This document shows, one piece after another, positions 24,046 to 34,884 of a stretch of 64,000 nt of DNA. Position 1 is the first letter of the stretch, and each line of letters starts with the position of its first letter. This DNA is from Aquipseudomonas alcaligenes NBRC 14159 (GTDB lineage: Bacteria; Pseudomonadota; Gammaproteobacteria; Pseudomonadales; Pseudomonadaceae): contig NZ_BATI01000021.1 in assembly GCF_000467105.1 (NCBI RefSeq), positions 60,228 through 124,227 of the forward strand, written 5' to 3'. Below the pieces are notes generated by a model, which was not told where the DNA came from, did no database searches, and saw only the letters and a program-made list of their open reading frames with translations. Both the position numbers and the translations under genes were made by a program.

Positions 24046-24489
24046 ATGCCGGCACCGATGACCGCACTGCGCCACCTGCTGCGCCACCTGCTGCTCCCCC
24101 TGTGCGCCCTGCTTGGCTGCGCCATGGTCATCTATGGCGGCAGCCTGCCGGACTACTGGCTGCGTCGCTCCATGCCAGAGGGCATGGAGCCGGCTTATCC
24201 ACTGCAGTGGGTGTTGCTGTTCTGCGCCATCGTGCTGGCCGAATGCAGCTTGCTGCTGGCCGTGCTGCGGCCTTGGTCGTATTGCCGCTCCTGGGGCCGT
24301 GCCTGGTGCGCCACCCTGCTGGCAATACCGCTGGCGCTGTTCTGGCTAACCGGCGTGCTGCATTCGCCGCCGCACTACGGCCTGCACCTGCAGTGGTGGC
24401 TGCTGGTGTGCGCCGCCCTGCTGGTATTGAGCCTGTACTCCAGCCTCGCCGCCTGGCTGCACAAGCGCGCCGAACGGGCCGCCGGGTAG
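24046..24489 (+). CDS. small four-helix membrane protein of unknown function
   Basis: The product is 147 residues from ATG 24046, or 143 from ATG 24058. Four hydrophobic segments are visible: LLLPLCALLGCAMVIYGG, YPLQWVLLFCAIVLAECSLL, WCATLLAIPLALFWLTGVL and HLQWWLLVCAALLVLSLYSS, with a basic C-terminus. I recognise no family motif. It lies 53 bp after urtE on the same strand and faces the convergent eutC gene. A -10-like CATAAT lies at 24021-24026, so it may have its own promoter. Confidence 0.65.
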   Translation: MPAPMTALRHLLRHLLLPLCALLGCAMVIYGGSLPDYWLRRSMPEGMEPAYPLQWVLLFCAIVLAECSLLLAVLRPWSYCRSWGRAWCATLLAIPLALFWLTGVLHSPPHYGLHLQWWLLVCAALLVLSLYSSLAAWLHKRAERAAG

Positions 24490-24514
24490 AGCTGCCTCGC
24501 AACACTTTCCCGCG

Positions 24515-25339
24515 CTACTGCAACGAATCCACCAGAAAATTCAGCCGCGCCGGCTGCTCGCCTTCCAGGCCGGGCAGCTCGGCCTCGTCCTTGAGGCTGA
24601 CGCCGGACAGCTGGCGCCGACAGGCCTCACGCATCAGGTATAGCAGCTTGTGCGCGGCCACACCGTAGCTCATCCCCTCCAGGCGTACGTTGGAGATGCA
24701 GTTGCGGAAGGCGTCGGTCAGGCCAACCCTGGGCGCGTAGGTGAAGTACAGGCCGAGGCTGTCCGGCGAACTCAGCCCCGGACGCTCGCCGATCAGGATC
24801 ACCACCATCTTCGCGCCGAGCAGCTCGGCCACCTCGTCGGCGACTGCCACCCGCCCCTGGCGCACCACGCAGAGCGGCGCCAGCGACCAGCCATCGCCGC
24901 CCATCTGCTCGCGCAGGCGGGCGAGGAAAGGCGCGGCATGTCGCTCGATGGCCAGGGCCGACAGGCCGTCGGCGATGACTATGGCCAGGTCGTAGCCCTG
25001 CGGATGCTCGGCGCGGTGGTCACGCAGGCGTTGCGCCGAAGCAGCGTCCAGGCGTCGCCCCAGGTCCGGGCGCTGCAGGTAGGTATGCCGGTCGCCGGCC
25101 GCGCTGTGCAGCTGCAGCACTGGCAGCCCCTGGCTGGCCAGGCCCTCGGCCAGCGCCTCGGCATGCAACGGCAGGTGCACGGCGTCGCGCGCCTGGGCAT
25201 GGGCGAACTGGAAATCCAGCTGCGCCGCCGTGGGCAGGCTGGTGCCGGCACGGCCCAGAGCGATGCGCGCCGGGGTCAGGCGGCGCAGTTCCTGCCAGGG
25301 GTTGTCGATGGCACCACTCAGTGGCTTGTCGTCTTTCAC
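24515..25339 (-). CDS. eutC: ethanolamine ammonia-lyase, small subunit
   Basis: This 274-residue subunit works with EutB to split ethanolamine into acetaldehyde and ammonia with adenosylcobalamin. Family segments include [74 protein letters not shown] and the C-terminal [20 protein letters not shown]. It probably starts at GTG 25339, because AAGGAAA lies 9 bp upstream and no suitable ATG exists. The order eat-eutB-eutC without carboxysome shell genes is the Pseudomonas arrangement. Confidence 0.95.
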   Translation of the reverse strand: MKDDKPLSGAIDNPWQELRRLTPARIALGRAGTSLPTAAQLDFQFAHAQARDAVHLPLHAEALAEGLASQGLPVLQLHSAAGDRHTYLQRPDLGRRLDAASAQRLRDHRAEHPQGYDLAIVIADGLSALAIERHAAPFLARLREQMGGDGWSLAPLCVVRQGRVAVADEVAELLGAKMVVILIGERPGLSSPDSLGLYFTYAPRVGLTDAFRNCISNVRLEGMSYGVAAHKLLYLMREACRRQLSGVSLKDEAELPGLEGEQPARLNFLVDSLQ

Positions 25340-25362
25340 CGCTTGTTTCCTTGTGTCGCTCC

Positions 25363-25409
25363 CGCGGGTTGCACCCGCACTACGACGTGTAGGGCGGGTG
25401 CAACCCGCG
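25363..25409. repeat. perfect 16-bp inverted repeat between eutB and eutC
   Basis: CGCGGGTTGCACCCGC and GCGGGTGCAACCCGCG are exact reverse complements separated by 15 bp. They occupy most of the 77-bp eutB-eutC gap. The core is shared with the element at 4640-4682, which indicates a dispersed REP-like repeat. Confidence 0.75.
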
Positions 25410-25416
25410 AGCTGTT

Positions 25417-26811
25417 CTAGCCCAGTTGCGCCAGTGCCTGGCGGAAGGCCGGCGGCAAGCCGCCGCCGAGGCGTACCTGGCCGTCGCGCTGGGAGAGGAT
25501 TTCCATGCGTTCCAGCCACGCCTCGAACTCCGGTGCCGGGCGCAAGCCGAGCACCTGGCGGGCGTACAGCGCGTCGTGGAACGAGGTGGTCTGGTAGTTG
25601 AGCATCACGTCGTCGGAGCCGGGGATGCCCATGATGAAGTTGATGCCGGCCGTGCCGAGCAGGGTCAGCAGGGTGTCCATGTCGTCCTGGTCGGCCTCGG
25701 CATGGTTGGTGTAACAGATGTCGCAGCCCATCGGCACGCCGAGCAGCTTGCCGCAGAAGTGGTCTTCCAGACCGGCGCGGATGATTTGCTTGCCGTTATA
25801 GAGATATTCGGGGCCGATAAAGCCGACCACGGTATTGACCAGAAACGGCTTGTAGTGGCGTGCCACCGCATAGGCGCGCACCTCGCAGGTCTGCTGGTCG
25901 ACGCCATGGTGGGCGTTGGCCGACAGCGCGCTGCCCTGGCCGGTCTCGAAGTACATCAGGTTGTCGCCCAGCGTGCCGCGCTTCTGCGACAGCCCGGCCT
26001 CGTAACCCTCCTGCAGCACCTGCAGGGTGATGCCGAAGCCGGCGTTGGCCGCCTCGGTGCCGGCAATGGACTGGAACACCAGGTCGACCGGCGCGCCGCG
26101 CTCGATGGCGGCGATGGAGCTGGTAACGTGGGTCAGCACGCAGGCCTGGGTAGGAATCTCGTAACGCTGGATGATCGCGTCGAGCATCTTCAGCAGATCG
26201 GTCAGCGCGCCCAGGCTGTCGGTGGCCGGGTTGATGCCGAACATGGCGTCGCCGTTGCCGTAGAGCAGGCCGTCGAGAATGCTGGCGGCGATGCCGGATG
26301 GATCGTCGGTCGGATGGTTGGGCTGCAGGCGCGTGGACATGCGTCCGCGCAGGCCCATGGTGTTGCGAAAACGGGTGACCACGCGAATCTTCTGCGCCAC
26401 CAGGATCAGGTCCTGCACGCGCATGATCTTCGACACCGCCGCCGCCATTTCCGGCGTCAGCCCCGGCGCCAGGGCGCGCAGGCTGGCCTCGTCGGCGTGC
26501 TCGCCGAGCAGCCAGTCACGGAAACCGCCGACGGTGAGATGGGCGACCGGGGCGAAGGCCGCCGCGTCGTGGCTGTCGATGATCAGCCGGGTGATCTCGT
26601 CGTCTTCGTAGGGAATCAGTGCCTCGTCGAGGAAGTGCCGCAACGGGATATTGGCCAACGCCATCTGCGCGGCGACGCGCTCGGCATCGCTGCTGGCGGC
26701 CACACCGGCCAGGTAGTCGCCGGAGCGCGCCGGCCCGGCCTTGGCCATGACCTCGCGCAGGCTGTCGAAGCGCCAGGTCTGGTGGCCGACGGTATGGCTG
26801 AAACTGGCCAT
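25417..26811 (-). CDS. eutB: ethanolamine ammonia-lyase, large subunit
   Basis: This 464-residue subunit carries the active-site TIM barrel of ethanolamine ammonia-lyase. Recognisable segments are [95 protein letters not shown] and [23 protein letters not shown] 26811 is preceded by AGGAGAGA. The 3' end lies 78 bp before the eutC start. A transcription terminator hairpin sits between it and the upstream permease gene. Confidence 0.97.
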   Translation of the reverse strand: MASFSHTVGHQTWRFDSLREVMAKAGPARSGDYLAGVAASSDAERVAAQMALANIPLRHFLDEALIPYEDDEITRLIIDSHDAAAFAPVAHLTVGGFRDWLLGEHADEASLRALAPGLTPEMAAAVSKIMRVQDLILVAQKIRVVTRFRNTMGLRGRMSTRLQPNHPTDDPSGIAASILDGLLYGNGDAMFGINPATDSLGALTDLLKMLDAIIQRYEIPTQACVLTHVTSSIAAIERGAPVDLVFQSIAGTEAANAGFGITLQVLQEGYEAGLSQKRGTLGDNLMYFETGQGSALSANAHHGVDQQTCEVRAYAVARHYKPFLVNTVVGFIGPEYLYNGKQIIRAGLEDHFCGKLLGVPMGCDICYTNHAEADQDDMDTLLTLLGTAGINFIMGIPGSDDVMLNYQTTSFHDALYARQVLGLRPAPEFEAWLERMEILSQRDGQVRLGGGLPPAFRQALAQLG

Positions 26812-26825
26812 CGTTCTCTCCTGAA

Positions 26826-26852
26826 ACAAAAGCCCGCCGTTGCCGGCGGGCG
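26826..26852 (-). terminator. hairpin terminator/attenuator between eat and eutB
   Basis: Read on the minus strand, GCCCGCCG, a 4-nt loop and CGGCGGGC form an 8-bp GC stem followed by TTTTGTTT. It lies between the permease stop and the eutB ribosome site, so it would cut transcription between two genes of one pathway. Confidence 0.65.
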
Positions 26853-26860
26853 CATCACAA

Positions 26861-28225
26861 TTACGGTTGCAGCAGGGCATCGGCCGGCACGGCGTCGCGC
26901 TGGGCGCCGGTCAGCAGGAAGTAGACCATGCCGATGCTCATCAGACCGAGGAACAACAGCGCGATGGTGCCGTTGAACCAGATCATCGCCGCCAGGCACA
27001 CCAGCGCCAGGCCCAGGGCAATGCCCGGCACCAGCGGATAACCCGGGGCCTTGAAGGTGCGCTCCAGGTTCGGCTCGGTCTTACGCAGCCGGAACAGGCT
27101 GAGCATGCTCATGATGTACATGACGATGGCGCCGAACACGCTCATGGTGATCATCGCGGCAGTCAGGCTCATGCCCTGCAGGTTGATCAGGCCGTCGCTG
27201 AAGATCGCGCCGATGCCCACCAGGCCACCGGCGATGATGGCGCGGTGCGGGGTGTGGAAGCGCGACAGCTTGGCCAGGGCCGGCGGCAGGTAGCCGGCGC
27301 GAGCCAGGGCGAAGAACTGCCGCGAGTAGCCGAGGATGATGCCGTGGAAGCTGGCGACCAGGCCGAACAGGCCGATCCACACCAGCATGTGCAGCCAGCC
27401 GGAGTTCTCGCCGACCACTGCCTTCATCGCCTGCGGCAACGGATCGTTGATGCCGGACAGGGCTTTCCAGTCGCCCACGCCACCGGCCATCACCATCACA
27501 CCCAGGGCCAGGAACACCAGGGTCAGGATGCCGCCGACATAGGCACGCGGGATGGTGCGTTTCGGGTCCTTGGCTTCCTCGGCGGCCATGGCAGCGCCCT
27601 CGATGGCGAGGAAGAACCAGATGGCGAACGGAATGGCGGCGAAAATCCCGGCAATTGCCGGCAAGCCGAACACGTTGCTGCCGGCCCAGCCATCGATGAC
27701 GAAGTTGCTGAAGCTGAAGCCCGGCGCCACCACGCCCATGAACACCAGCAACTCGACCACCGCCAGCACGGTGACCACCAGCTCGAAGGTGGCGGCGATG
27801 CTGACACCGAGGATATTGAGGGTCATGAAGATCAGGTAGGCACCGACCGCCGCCAGTTTCGGGTCGAGCCCGGGGAACTGCACGTTGAGGTAGGCGCCAA
27901 TGGCCATGGCGATGGCCGGCGGGGCGAAGACGAATTCGATCAGGGTGGCCATGCCGGCAATCATTCCGCCGGCGGGGCCGAAGGCACGGCGGCTATAGGC
28001 GAAGGGCCCACCGGCGTGCGGGATGGCGGTGGTCAGTTCGGTAAAGCTGAAGATGAAGCAGCTGTACATCGCCGCCACCATCAGCGTGGTGACCAGAAAG
28101 CCGAGCGTGCCTGCCACGCCCCAGCCATAGCTCCAGCCGAAATACTCCCCGGAAATCACCAGACCCACGGCGATGCCCCAGAGGTGCAGGGTGCCGAGCG
28201 TCGGTTTGAGTGTCGTTGTTGTCAT
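26861..28225 (-). CDS. eat: ethanolamine permease (APC superfamily)
   Basis: This 454-residue inner-membrane transporter has about twelve hydrophobic helices. The N-terminus TLGTLHLWGIAVGLVISGEY and the segment GWGVAGTLGFLVTTLMVAAM match the ethanolamine permease branch of the APC superfamily. Other segments are IPHAGGPFAYSRRAFGPAGG and ALDGIWFFLAIEGAAMAAEE-like, here AIWFFLAIEGAAMAAEEAKD. ATG 28225 has a GAGGAA ribosome site. It lies directly upstream of eutB and imports its substrate. The gene is divergent from an AraC regulator. Confidence 0.92.
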   Translation of the reverse strand: MTTTTLKPTLGTLHLWGIAVGLVISGEYFGWSYGWGVAGTLGFLVTTLMVAAMYSCFIFSFTELTTAIPHAGGPFAYSRRAFGPAGGMIAGMATLIEFVFAPPAIAMAIGAYLNVQFPGLDPKLAAVGAYLIFMTLNILGVSIAATFELVVTVLAVVELLVFMGVVAPGFSFSNFVIDGWAGSNVFGLPAIAGIFAAIPFAIWFFLAIEGAAMAAEEAKDPKRTIPRAYVGGILTLVFLALGVMVMAGGVGDWKALSGINDPLPQAMKAVVGENSGWLHMLVWIGLFGLVASFHGIILGYSRQFFALARAGYLPPALAKLSRFHTPHRAIIAGGLVGIGAIFSDGLINLQGMSLTAAMITMSVFGAIVMYIMSMLSLFRLRKTEPNLERTFKAPGYPLVPGIALGLALVCLAAMIWFNGTIALLFLGLMSIGMVYFLLTGAQRDAVPADALLQP

Positions 28226-28296
28226 TGCCAGTTCCTCGATGTGGGCGTCGAACGCCAGGCGAGGATATCCAGCCAACCCCGGCCGAGACTTGACCT

Positions 28297-28312
28297 TGCA
28301 AAGTCCGCGCAC
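28297..28312 (-). promoter_or_regulatory. weak sigma-54-like element upstream of eat
   Basis: On the minus strand GTGCGCGGACTTTGCA aligns with TGGCACG-N4-TTGCW with correct GG/GC spacing but three mismatches, one at the invariant GG. It lies 72 bp before the eat start. In P. aeruginosa the eat-eutBC genes depend on a sigma-54 activator, which makes the position plausible. Confidence 0.25.
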
Positions 28313-28365
28313 AGCTGCAGAGTCAAGTCGCTCAGGAGGGCGCAAAGCCCTCTGCCACGGGCCTT

Positions 28366-28382
28366 TGCGCCATGCCGGTGCA
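28366..28382. promoter_or_regulatory. NtrC-like binding site in the eat/AraC intergenic region
   Basis: TGCGCC-N5-GGTGCA matches the NtrC consensus TGCACC-N5-GGTGCA at 11 of 12 defined bases. It is centred about 119 bp before the start expected from the sigma-54 promoter at 28466-28481 and about 90 bp from the weaker one facing eat. Both are normal enhancer distances. Confidence 0.6.
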
Positions 28383-28465
28383 TAGCGGTGCGGCACCGCC
28401 CCAAGGCGATGCAAACATCGCCTGAGCGAGCACGCTGAGACTTATGCCCGCGTACCTCGGTGACG

Positions 28466-28481
28466 GGGCACGACTATTGCT
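28466..28481 (+). promoter_or_regulatory. near-perfect sigma-54 promoter upstream of the AraC regulator
   Basis: GGGCACGACTATTGCT matches TGGCACG-R-N3-TTGCW at all defined positions except the first T. GG and GC are spaced by exactly 10 bp. Transcription would begin near 28493, which rules out the in-frame ATG at 28444 and supports ATG 28516 for the regulator. The urease operon begins 55 bp after that gene, so it may be read from here. Confidence 0.8.
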
Positions 28482-28515
28482 AAATATCTGGCAACACTGT
28501 CGTGGCAGGTCGCCC

Positions 28516-29565
28516 ATGTCCCTGAACTTCGCCCACCCACTGGCCAGCGCCGACTCGCCGAGCAACCTCGGCGTGCTGTCGGCGGCTGCCTGCGGCCTGG
28601 ACGCGTTCATCGCCCAGCAGGGCGGCGATGTAGACCGGGTGTTCGGCATCGCCGGCATCGACCCTGACCTGCTGCTGCACCCGACCCTCAGCCTCAGCCT
28701 GAACAACTACTGCAGGGTGTTGGAGGAGGCGGCCAGCCAGTCCGGCTGCGACAACTTCGGCCTGCGCTACGGCCAGCAGTTCCTGCCGCGCGCCCTCGGC
28801 CTGCTCGGCTATGTCGGGCTCTGTTCGCACAGCCTGGAGCAGGCCCTGCAGAATTTCGCCCGCGCCTTTCCCTACCACCAGCACGACACTCTGATCCGTC
28901 TGGTGGATATCGGCGAGTGCTACCGCTTCGACTACCAGGTACATCACCCGGCCATCCTCGACCGCCGCCAGGACGCCGAGCTGACCATGGGCATGGCGCT
29001 GAACCTGGTGCGCCATGCGCTGGGGCCGGACTGGGCACCGCGCGCCGTGCTGTTCGAGCACGCGCGACCGGAGGGCTGGCGCGAGCACCAGACGGTATTC
29101 GACGCCCCCGTGCTGTTCGACCAGCCGTGCAATGCCCTGCTGATTCCCAAGCGCGACATCGCCGGCAAGCTGATGCCCGAGCGCGACCCGGTGCTGCTGA
29201 TGCTGGTGCAGGACGCCATCGTCCGCCTCGGCGGCCAGCAATCGCCACAGTGCCTGGTCGACCAGGCCCGCGGCCTGGTGCGCGACGCCCTGCCGCTGGG
29301 CGAGCCCTCGCTGGAACGAGTCGCCGCCGGCCTCGGCCTGACCCCGGCCGCCCTGCAACGGCGCCTGCGCGAACAGAACCTGAGTTTTTCCACGCTGATC
29401 GACCAGGTGCGCCGCGAGCTGGCCCTGCACTACCTGCGCCGGCGCCTGCCGGTCAGCGAGCTGGCGCCGCTGCTCGGCTACTCCGAGACCAGCGCCTTCT
29501 CCCGCGCCTTCCGCCGCTGGTTCGACGCCAGCCCGCGGCAATGGCTGCAGATGAGCACGGCCTGA
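28516..29565 (+). CDS. AraC family transcriptional regulator
   Basis: This 349-residue regulator has an N-terminal arabinose-binding-like domain of the OruR/PF12625 type (about 30-215), including NNYCRVLEEAASQSGCDNFG and RYGQQFLPRALGLLGYVGL. The C-terminal double helix-turn-helix (about 250-345) contains PSLERVAAGLGLTPAALQRR and PVSELAPLLGYSETSAFSRA, then FRRWFDASPRQW. It is divergent from the ethanolamine permease and precedes ureD, so it may control ethanolamine use, urease, or both. P. aeruginosa uses a sigma-54 activator at its eat locus instead. The start choice follows from the promoter position. Confidence 0.88.
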   Translation: MSLNFAHPLASADSPSNLGVLSAAACGLDAFIAQQGGDVDRVFGIAGIDPDLLLHPTLSLSLNNYCRVLEEAASQSGCDNFGLRYGQQFLPRALGLLGYVGLCSHSLEQALQNFARAFPYHQHDTLIRLVDIGECYRFDYQVHHPAILDRRQDAELTMGMALNLVRHALGPDWAPRAVLFEHARPEGWREHQTVFDAPVLFDQPCNALLIPKRDIAGKLMPERDPVLLMLVQDAIVRLGGQQSPQCLVDQARGLVRDALPLGEPSLERVAAGLGLTPAALQRRLREQNLSFSTLIDQVRRELALHYLRRRLPVSELAPLLGYSETSAFSRAFRRWFDASPRQWLQMSTA

Positions 29566-29620
29566 GCCCATGCCGCCACGCTACACTGCCGCCTCACCCA
29601 ATTCGGCTGGATGCCCCTGA

Positions 29621-30457
29621 ATGACGGTTGCCCAACCCGCACTCTTCACCCCCGCCTGGCACGCCGAGCTGGAATTGGCCTACGCCCGCCAGCAGGACTG
29701 GACGCGCCCGGTGCTGCGCCGCCATCTGGGCCCGCTGCGGGTGCAGAAACACCTGCACGCCGAAGGCCCCGAGGTGTGCCAGCACATCATCGTGCACCCG
29801 CCCGGCGGCATTGCCGGCGGCGACAGCCTGGATATCGCCGTGGACGTCGGCGAGCGGGCCTGGACCCAGCTCACCAGCCCGGGCGCGGCCAAGTGGTACC
29901 GCGCCGCTGGCAGCGCGCGTCAGTGCGTGACGCTGCGCGTGCGATCCGGAGCCACCCTGGAATGGCTGCCGCAGGAAACCATCGTCTACTCAGGCGCCCA
30001 GGCCGAGCTGAGCACCCGCATCGAGCTGGAAGGCGACGCCCGCCTGTTTTACTGGGACATGGTCGCCCTCGGCCGCCCGGCCGCCGGCGAGCGCTTCGAC
30101 TGCGGACATTTCCAGAGCGCTCTGGATATCCGCCGCGACGGCCTGCTGCTGTGGCACGAGCGCCAGCGTGTGGTCGGTGGCGACGGCCTGCTCGACTCGC
30201 CCATCGGCCTGGACGGCCAGCCGGTATTCGCCACCCTGCTGGCCAGCGGCGAGATCGATGCCGAGCTGCTGCAGCGCTGCCGCGAACTGGGCGGTCCGGT
30301 ACGCGGCGACCTGACCCAATTGCCGGACCTGCTGGTGGCCCGCTGCCTGGCCGGCGAGGCGCTGCATGCGCGCGCCTGGCTGATCGAACTCTGGCGCCTG
30401 TTGCGCCCTGCCCTGCTCGGCCGCGCGGCCGTGCCCCCAAGAATCTGGAGTACCTGA
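29621..30457 (+). CDS. ureD: urease accessory protein UreD
   Basis: This 278-residue scaffold helps UreF and UreG insert nickel into the urease apoenzyme. Typical segments are [40 protein letters not shown], the [11 protein letters not shown] motif, [20 protein letters not shown] and [16 protein letters not shown]. The end overlaps ureA as TGATG. No ureE, ureF or ureG gene is in the window; in P. aeruginosa these are at another locus. Confidence 0.95.
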   Translation: MTVAQPALFTPAWHAELELAYARQQDWTRPVLRRHLGPLRVQKHLHAEGPEVCQHIIVHPPGGIAGGDSLDIAVDVGERAWTQLTSPGAAKWYRAAGSARQCVTLRVRSGATLEWLPQETIVYSGAQAELSTRIELEGDARLFYWDMVALGRPAAGERFDCGHFQSALDIRRDGLLLWHERQRVVGGDGLLDSPIGLDGQPVFATLLASGEIDAELLQRCRELGGPVRGDLTQLPDLLVARCLAGEALHARAWLIELWRLLRPALLGRAAVPPRIWST

Positions 30458-30759
30458 TGGATCTTTCGCCCCGCGAGAAGGACAAGCTGCTGATCTTCAC
30501 CGCCGGCCTGGTGGCCGAGCGGCGCCTGGCCCGCGGCCTCAAGCTCAACTACCCGGAAGCCATGGCGCTGATCTCCGCCGCCCTGCTGGAAGGCGCCCGC
30601 GACGGCCGCACGGTGGCCGAGCTGATGCACTACGGCACCACCCTGCTGAGCCGCGAGCAGGTGATGGAAGGTGTGCCGGAGATGATTCCGGAGATCCAGA
30701 TCGAAGCCACCTTCCCCGATGGCACCAAACTGGTGACTGTCCACCAGCCGATCGCCTGA
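30457..30759 (+). CDS. ureA: urease gamma subunit
   Basis: This 100-residue small structural subunit opens [20 protein letters not shown] and has [20 protein letters not shown] and [20 protein letters not shown]. These are near-invariant in bacterial ureases. It is translationally coupled to ureD by a TGATG overlap. The next gene is an acetyltransferase, not ureB. Confidence 0.98.
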   Translation: MDLSPREKDKLLIFTAGLVAERRLARGLKLNYPEAMALISAALLEGARDGRTVAELMHYGTTLLSREQVMEGVPEMIPEIQIEATFPDGTKLVTVHQPIA

Positions 30760-30769
30760 GGCCGCCCGC

Positions 30770-31282
30770 ATGCTGATCCGCGACGCCCTGGAAACCGACC
30801 TGCCGGCCCTGCGCGACATCTTCAATGACGCAGTGCTCAATACCACCGCGATCTGGATGGACAACGTCGTTGACCTGGCCAACCGCCAGGCCTGGTTCGC
30901 CGCCCGCGCCCAGCAGGGCTACCCGATCCTGGTGGCCGAGAACGCCGACGGCGAGGTGGTCGGCTACGCCTCGTTCGGCGACTGGCGCCCCTTCGACGGC
31001 TTCTGCCACACGATCGAGCATTCGGTATACATCCGCGTCGACCAGCGCGGCAAAGGCCTCGGCCCGCAACTGCTGACCGCGTTGATCGAGCGCGCCAAGG
31101 CCTGCGACAAGCACGTGATGGTTGCCGCCATCGAGAGTGGAAACGCCGCCTCGATCGGCCTGCACCAGCGCCTCGGCTTCGCCATCACCGGGCAGATGCC
31201 CCAGGTGGGTCGCAAGTTCGGGCGTTGGCTGGACCTGACCTTCATGCAACTGATCCTTACCCCGGAGCGCAGCGCACCATGA
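30770..31282 (+). CDS. GNAT acetyltransferase (phosphinothricin acetyltransferase-like)
   Basis: This 170-residue GNAT protein of the PAT/Bar type starts [20 protein letters not shown]. It shows [10 protein letters not shown], the acetyl-CoA-binding loop [20 protein letters not shown], and the C-terminal [20 protein letters not shown] followed by [16 protein letters not shown]. The substrate is probably a free amino acid or analogue such as methionine sulfoximine. It is inserted between ureA and ureB and its stop overlaps the ureB start (ATGA). Pseudomonads commonly carry this arrangement. Confidence 0.92.
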   Translation: MLIRDALETDLPALRDIFNDAVLNTTAIWMDNVVDLANRQAWFAARAQQGYPILVAENADGEVVGYASFGDWRPFDGFCHTIEHSVYIRVDQRGKGLGPQLLTALIERAKACDKHVMVAAIESGNAASIGLHQRLGFAITGQMPQVGRKFGRWLDLTFMQLILTPERSAP

Positions 31283-31584
31283 TCCCCGGCGAATACCAGA
31301 TCCAGGACGGCGAGATCGAACTCAACGCCGGCCGCCGCACCCTCAAGCTCAGCGTGGCCAACAGCGGCGACCGGCCGATCCAGGTCGGCTCGCACTACCA
31401 CTTCTTCGAGACCAACGATGCGCTGGCGTTTGATCGAGCGCTCACGCGAGGCATGCGCCTGAATATCCCGGCCGGCACCGCGGTGCGCTTCGAGCCGGGG
31501 CAGAGCCGCGAGGTCGAGCTGGTGGAACTGGCCGGCGCACGCCGGGTGTTCGGCTTCGCCGGCCGGGTGATGGGCGACCTGTAA
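31279..31584 (+). CDS. ureB: urease beta subunit
   Basis: This 101-residue structural subunit opens [19 protein letters not shown] and contains the strongly conserved [16 protein letters not shown], then [19 protein letters not shown] and [10 protein letters not shown]. It starts inside the end of the acetyltransferase gene, which implies translational coupling. A hairpin repeat pair separates it from ureC. Confidence 0.98.
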   Translation: MIPGEYQIQDGEIELNAGRRTLKLSVANSGDRPIQVGSHYHFFETNDALAFDRALTRGMRLNIPAGTAVRFEPGQSREVELVELAGARRVFGFAGRVMGDL

Positions 31585-31589
31585 TACCT

Positions 31590-31678
31590 CCCCTCTCCTG
31601 CTTGCGGGAGAGGGGCCGGGGGAGCGGGCGAGCAGATCAAGCTCCTCTCCCTGGCCCTATCCCATCAATGGGAGAGGG
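31590..31678. repeat. paired CCCTCTCC hairpin elements between ureB and ureC
   Basis: Unit one (31590-31628) has CCCTCTCCTGC pairing with GCGGGAGAGGG and a GGGGGAGCGGG tail. Unit two (31643-31678) has the ATCCCATCAATGGGAGAGGG hairpin with a leading CTCCTCTCCC tail. The layout is the same as at 19511-19600, with a few substitutions in the stems. Confidence 0.8.
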
Positions 31679-31732
31679 AACTGTTCGAGCACCTGCGCTG
31701 TACGAGAGCGGACAACCGACAAGGAACATGTG

Positions 31733-33417
<1,685 letters not shown>

Positions 33418-33433
<16 letters not shown>

Positions 33434-34284
33434 CTCCAGGCCAGCGCGGCGCCGCTGAGCATGATCACCGCCATGCCGAGTACCGCCCAGGTGTCCGGCA
33501 GGTGATCGAATGCCAGGGCGCCGATCAGCGTGGCAGTGAGGATCTGCCCATAGGTGAAGGGCGCCAGGCTGGCGGCGCTGCCGTAGCGGTAGGCATGCGT
33601 CAGCAGCATGTGGCCGCTCATCGCCAGCGCCCCGAGCGCGGCCATCAGCAGCAGGTCGTGCCACTGCGGCAGCTGCCAGGTCCAGGGCAACAGCAGGCCG
33701 GTTCCCAGGGTGCCGACCAGCGCAGTGATGAAATTGCTGGTGGCCGGGTGATCGCTCGCGCTGAGCCGGCGGGTGAGCAGCTGGTACAGGCCGAAGCAGC
33801 AGGCCGCGCCCAGCGGCAACAGGATGGCCGGCGTGAACAGCGCGCTGCCGGGCCGGACGATCAGCAGCACGCCAAGCATGCTGCCACCGATGGACAGCCA
33901 CACGCCGCGCCCGACCCGCTCCTTCAGCCACAGCACCGAGAGCGCCACCACCACCAGCGGCGCCAGGAAGATCACCGCCGTCGCTTCGCCCAGTGGGATG
34001 TAGCGCAGGCCACCGTAGAACAGCAGGGTCACACCCACCAGGCTGAGGCCCCGCGCCAGCTGCAGCAGCGGCCGCCGGGTACGCAGCAGGTCCAGCCCCA
34101 GGCGCGGGGCGAACACCAACAGCATGAGCAGGCTCTGCGCCAGGTAGCGCAGGCACACCACCAGCAACAGCGGATAGGAAAGGGTCAGGGTCTTGGCCAG
34201 GGCATCCTGACTGGACAGCAGCAGGCCGGCCGCAAGAATCAGCAGAATGGCCAGGCCAGGACGGGAACGCTCGGACAAGATCAA
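33418..34284 (-). CDS. EamA/DMT superfamily transporter
   Basis: This 288-residue protein has ten predicted membrane helices in two EamA repeats. The first includes [20 protein letters not shown] and [20 protein letters not shown]; the second includes [20 protein letters not shown] and [20 protein letters not shown]. The substrate is unknown, as for most drug/metabolite transporters. The only reasonable start is TTG at 34284, with a weak ribosome site (TTAGGT). The terminal 16 bp lie inside ureC on the other strand. Confidence 0.85.
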
Positions 34285-34419
34285 AACAACCTAATAATGA
34301 GCCAGCTAACAATTTTGCCAAATAGCGGCTCGGGCGACCAGCACCGGCTATCCAGCCAGCGGATCAGACAGATTTTTCGGGGCTAGAGTAAATCCACCAC
34401 TCCGCTCCAGGAGAGCACC

Positions 34420-34884
34420 ATGCCCGTCTCCCCTCGTCCCATGCTGCTGACCTGCGCCCTGCTGTGCTGCGGCGCAGTCAGCGGCGAAACGCTGATCCCG
34501 CTCAACGGCCAGAGCCAGCAGCAGATTCAGAACGACATCGCCGCCTGCCAGAGCAAGACCGCCGGCAGCTCCGCCACGTCCTCCTCGGGTATCGGCGGCG
34601 AGCGTCTGCGTGGCGCCGCCGTGGGCGCGGCAGCAGGAGCAGCGGCCGCCGAAGTGCGTGGCCAGCGCCACGACGAGGTGTATGACCGCATCGATGACGA
34701 TGTGAAGCAGCAATACCGGCAGAACCAGGCGCGCGAGGCAGCCGCCGCCGGCGTGGTGGTCGGCGGCTCGCGCCAGCGCCGCGAGCGACGCGCGGACAGG
34801 CGCAACGAGCAGGCCGCGCAGAGCGGCTCCAGCCAGGCCTATATCAACTGCATGAGCGCCCGCGGCTACTCGCTCAGCCCCTGA
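34420..34884 (+). CDS. secreted glycine-zipper protein
   Basis: The product is 154 residues with a signal peptide (MLLTCALLCCGAVSG) and a short glycine/alanine zipper, RLRGAAVGAAAGAAAAEVRG, near residues 64-83. A basic, charged region rich in Arg and Glu and a C-terminal ACQ.../YINCMSARGYSL pattern with two cysteines follow. The YINCMSARGY ending is common in small envelope proteins of Pseudomonas annotated as glycine-zipper family. A CCAGGAGAG ribosome site sits before ATG. The function is unknown. Confidence 0.75.
   Translation: MPVSPRPMLLTCALLCCGAVSGETLIPLNGQSQQQIQNDIAACQSKTAGSSATSSSGIGGERLRGAAVGAAAGAAAAEVRGQRHDEVYDRIDDDVKQQYRQNQAREAAAAGVVVGGSRQRRERRADRRNEQAAQSGSSQAYINCMSARGYSLSP

Noticed and set aside
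28444..28515. Upstream start for the AraC regulator at ATG 28444
   Set aside because: The near-perfect sigma-54 promoter at 28466-28481 lies downstream of this ATG, so the transcript would not include it; ATG 28516 has a plausible ribosome site.
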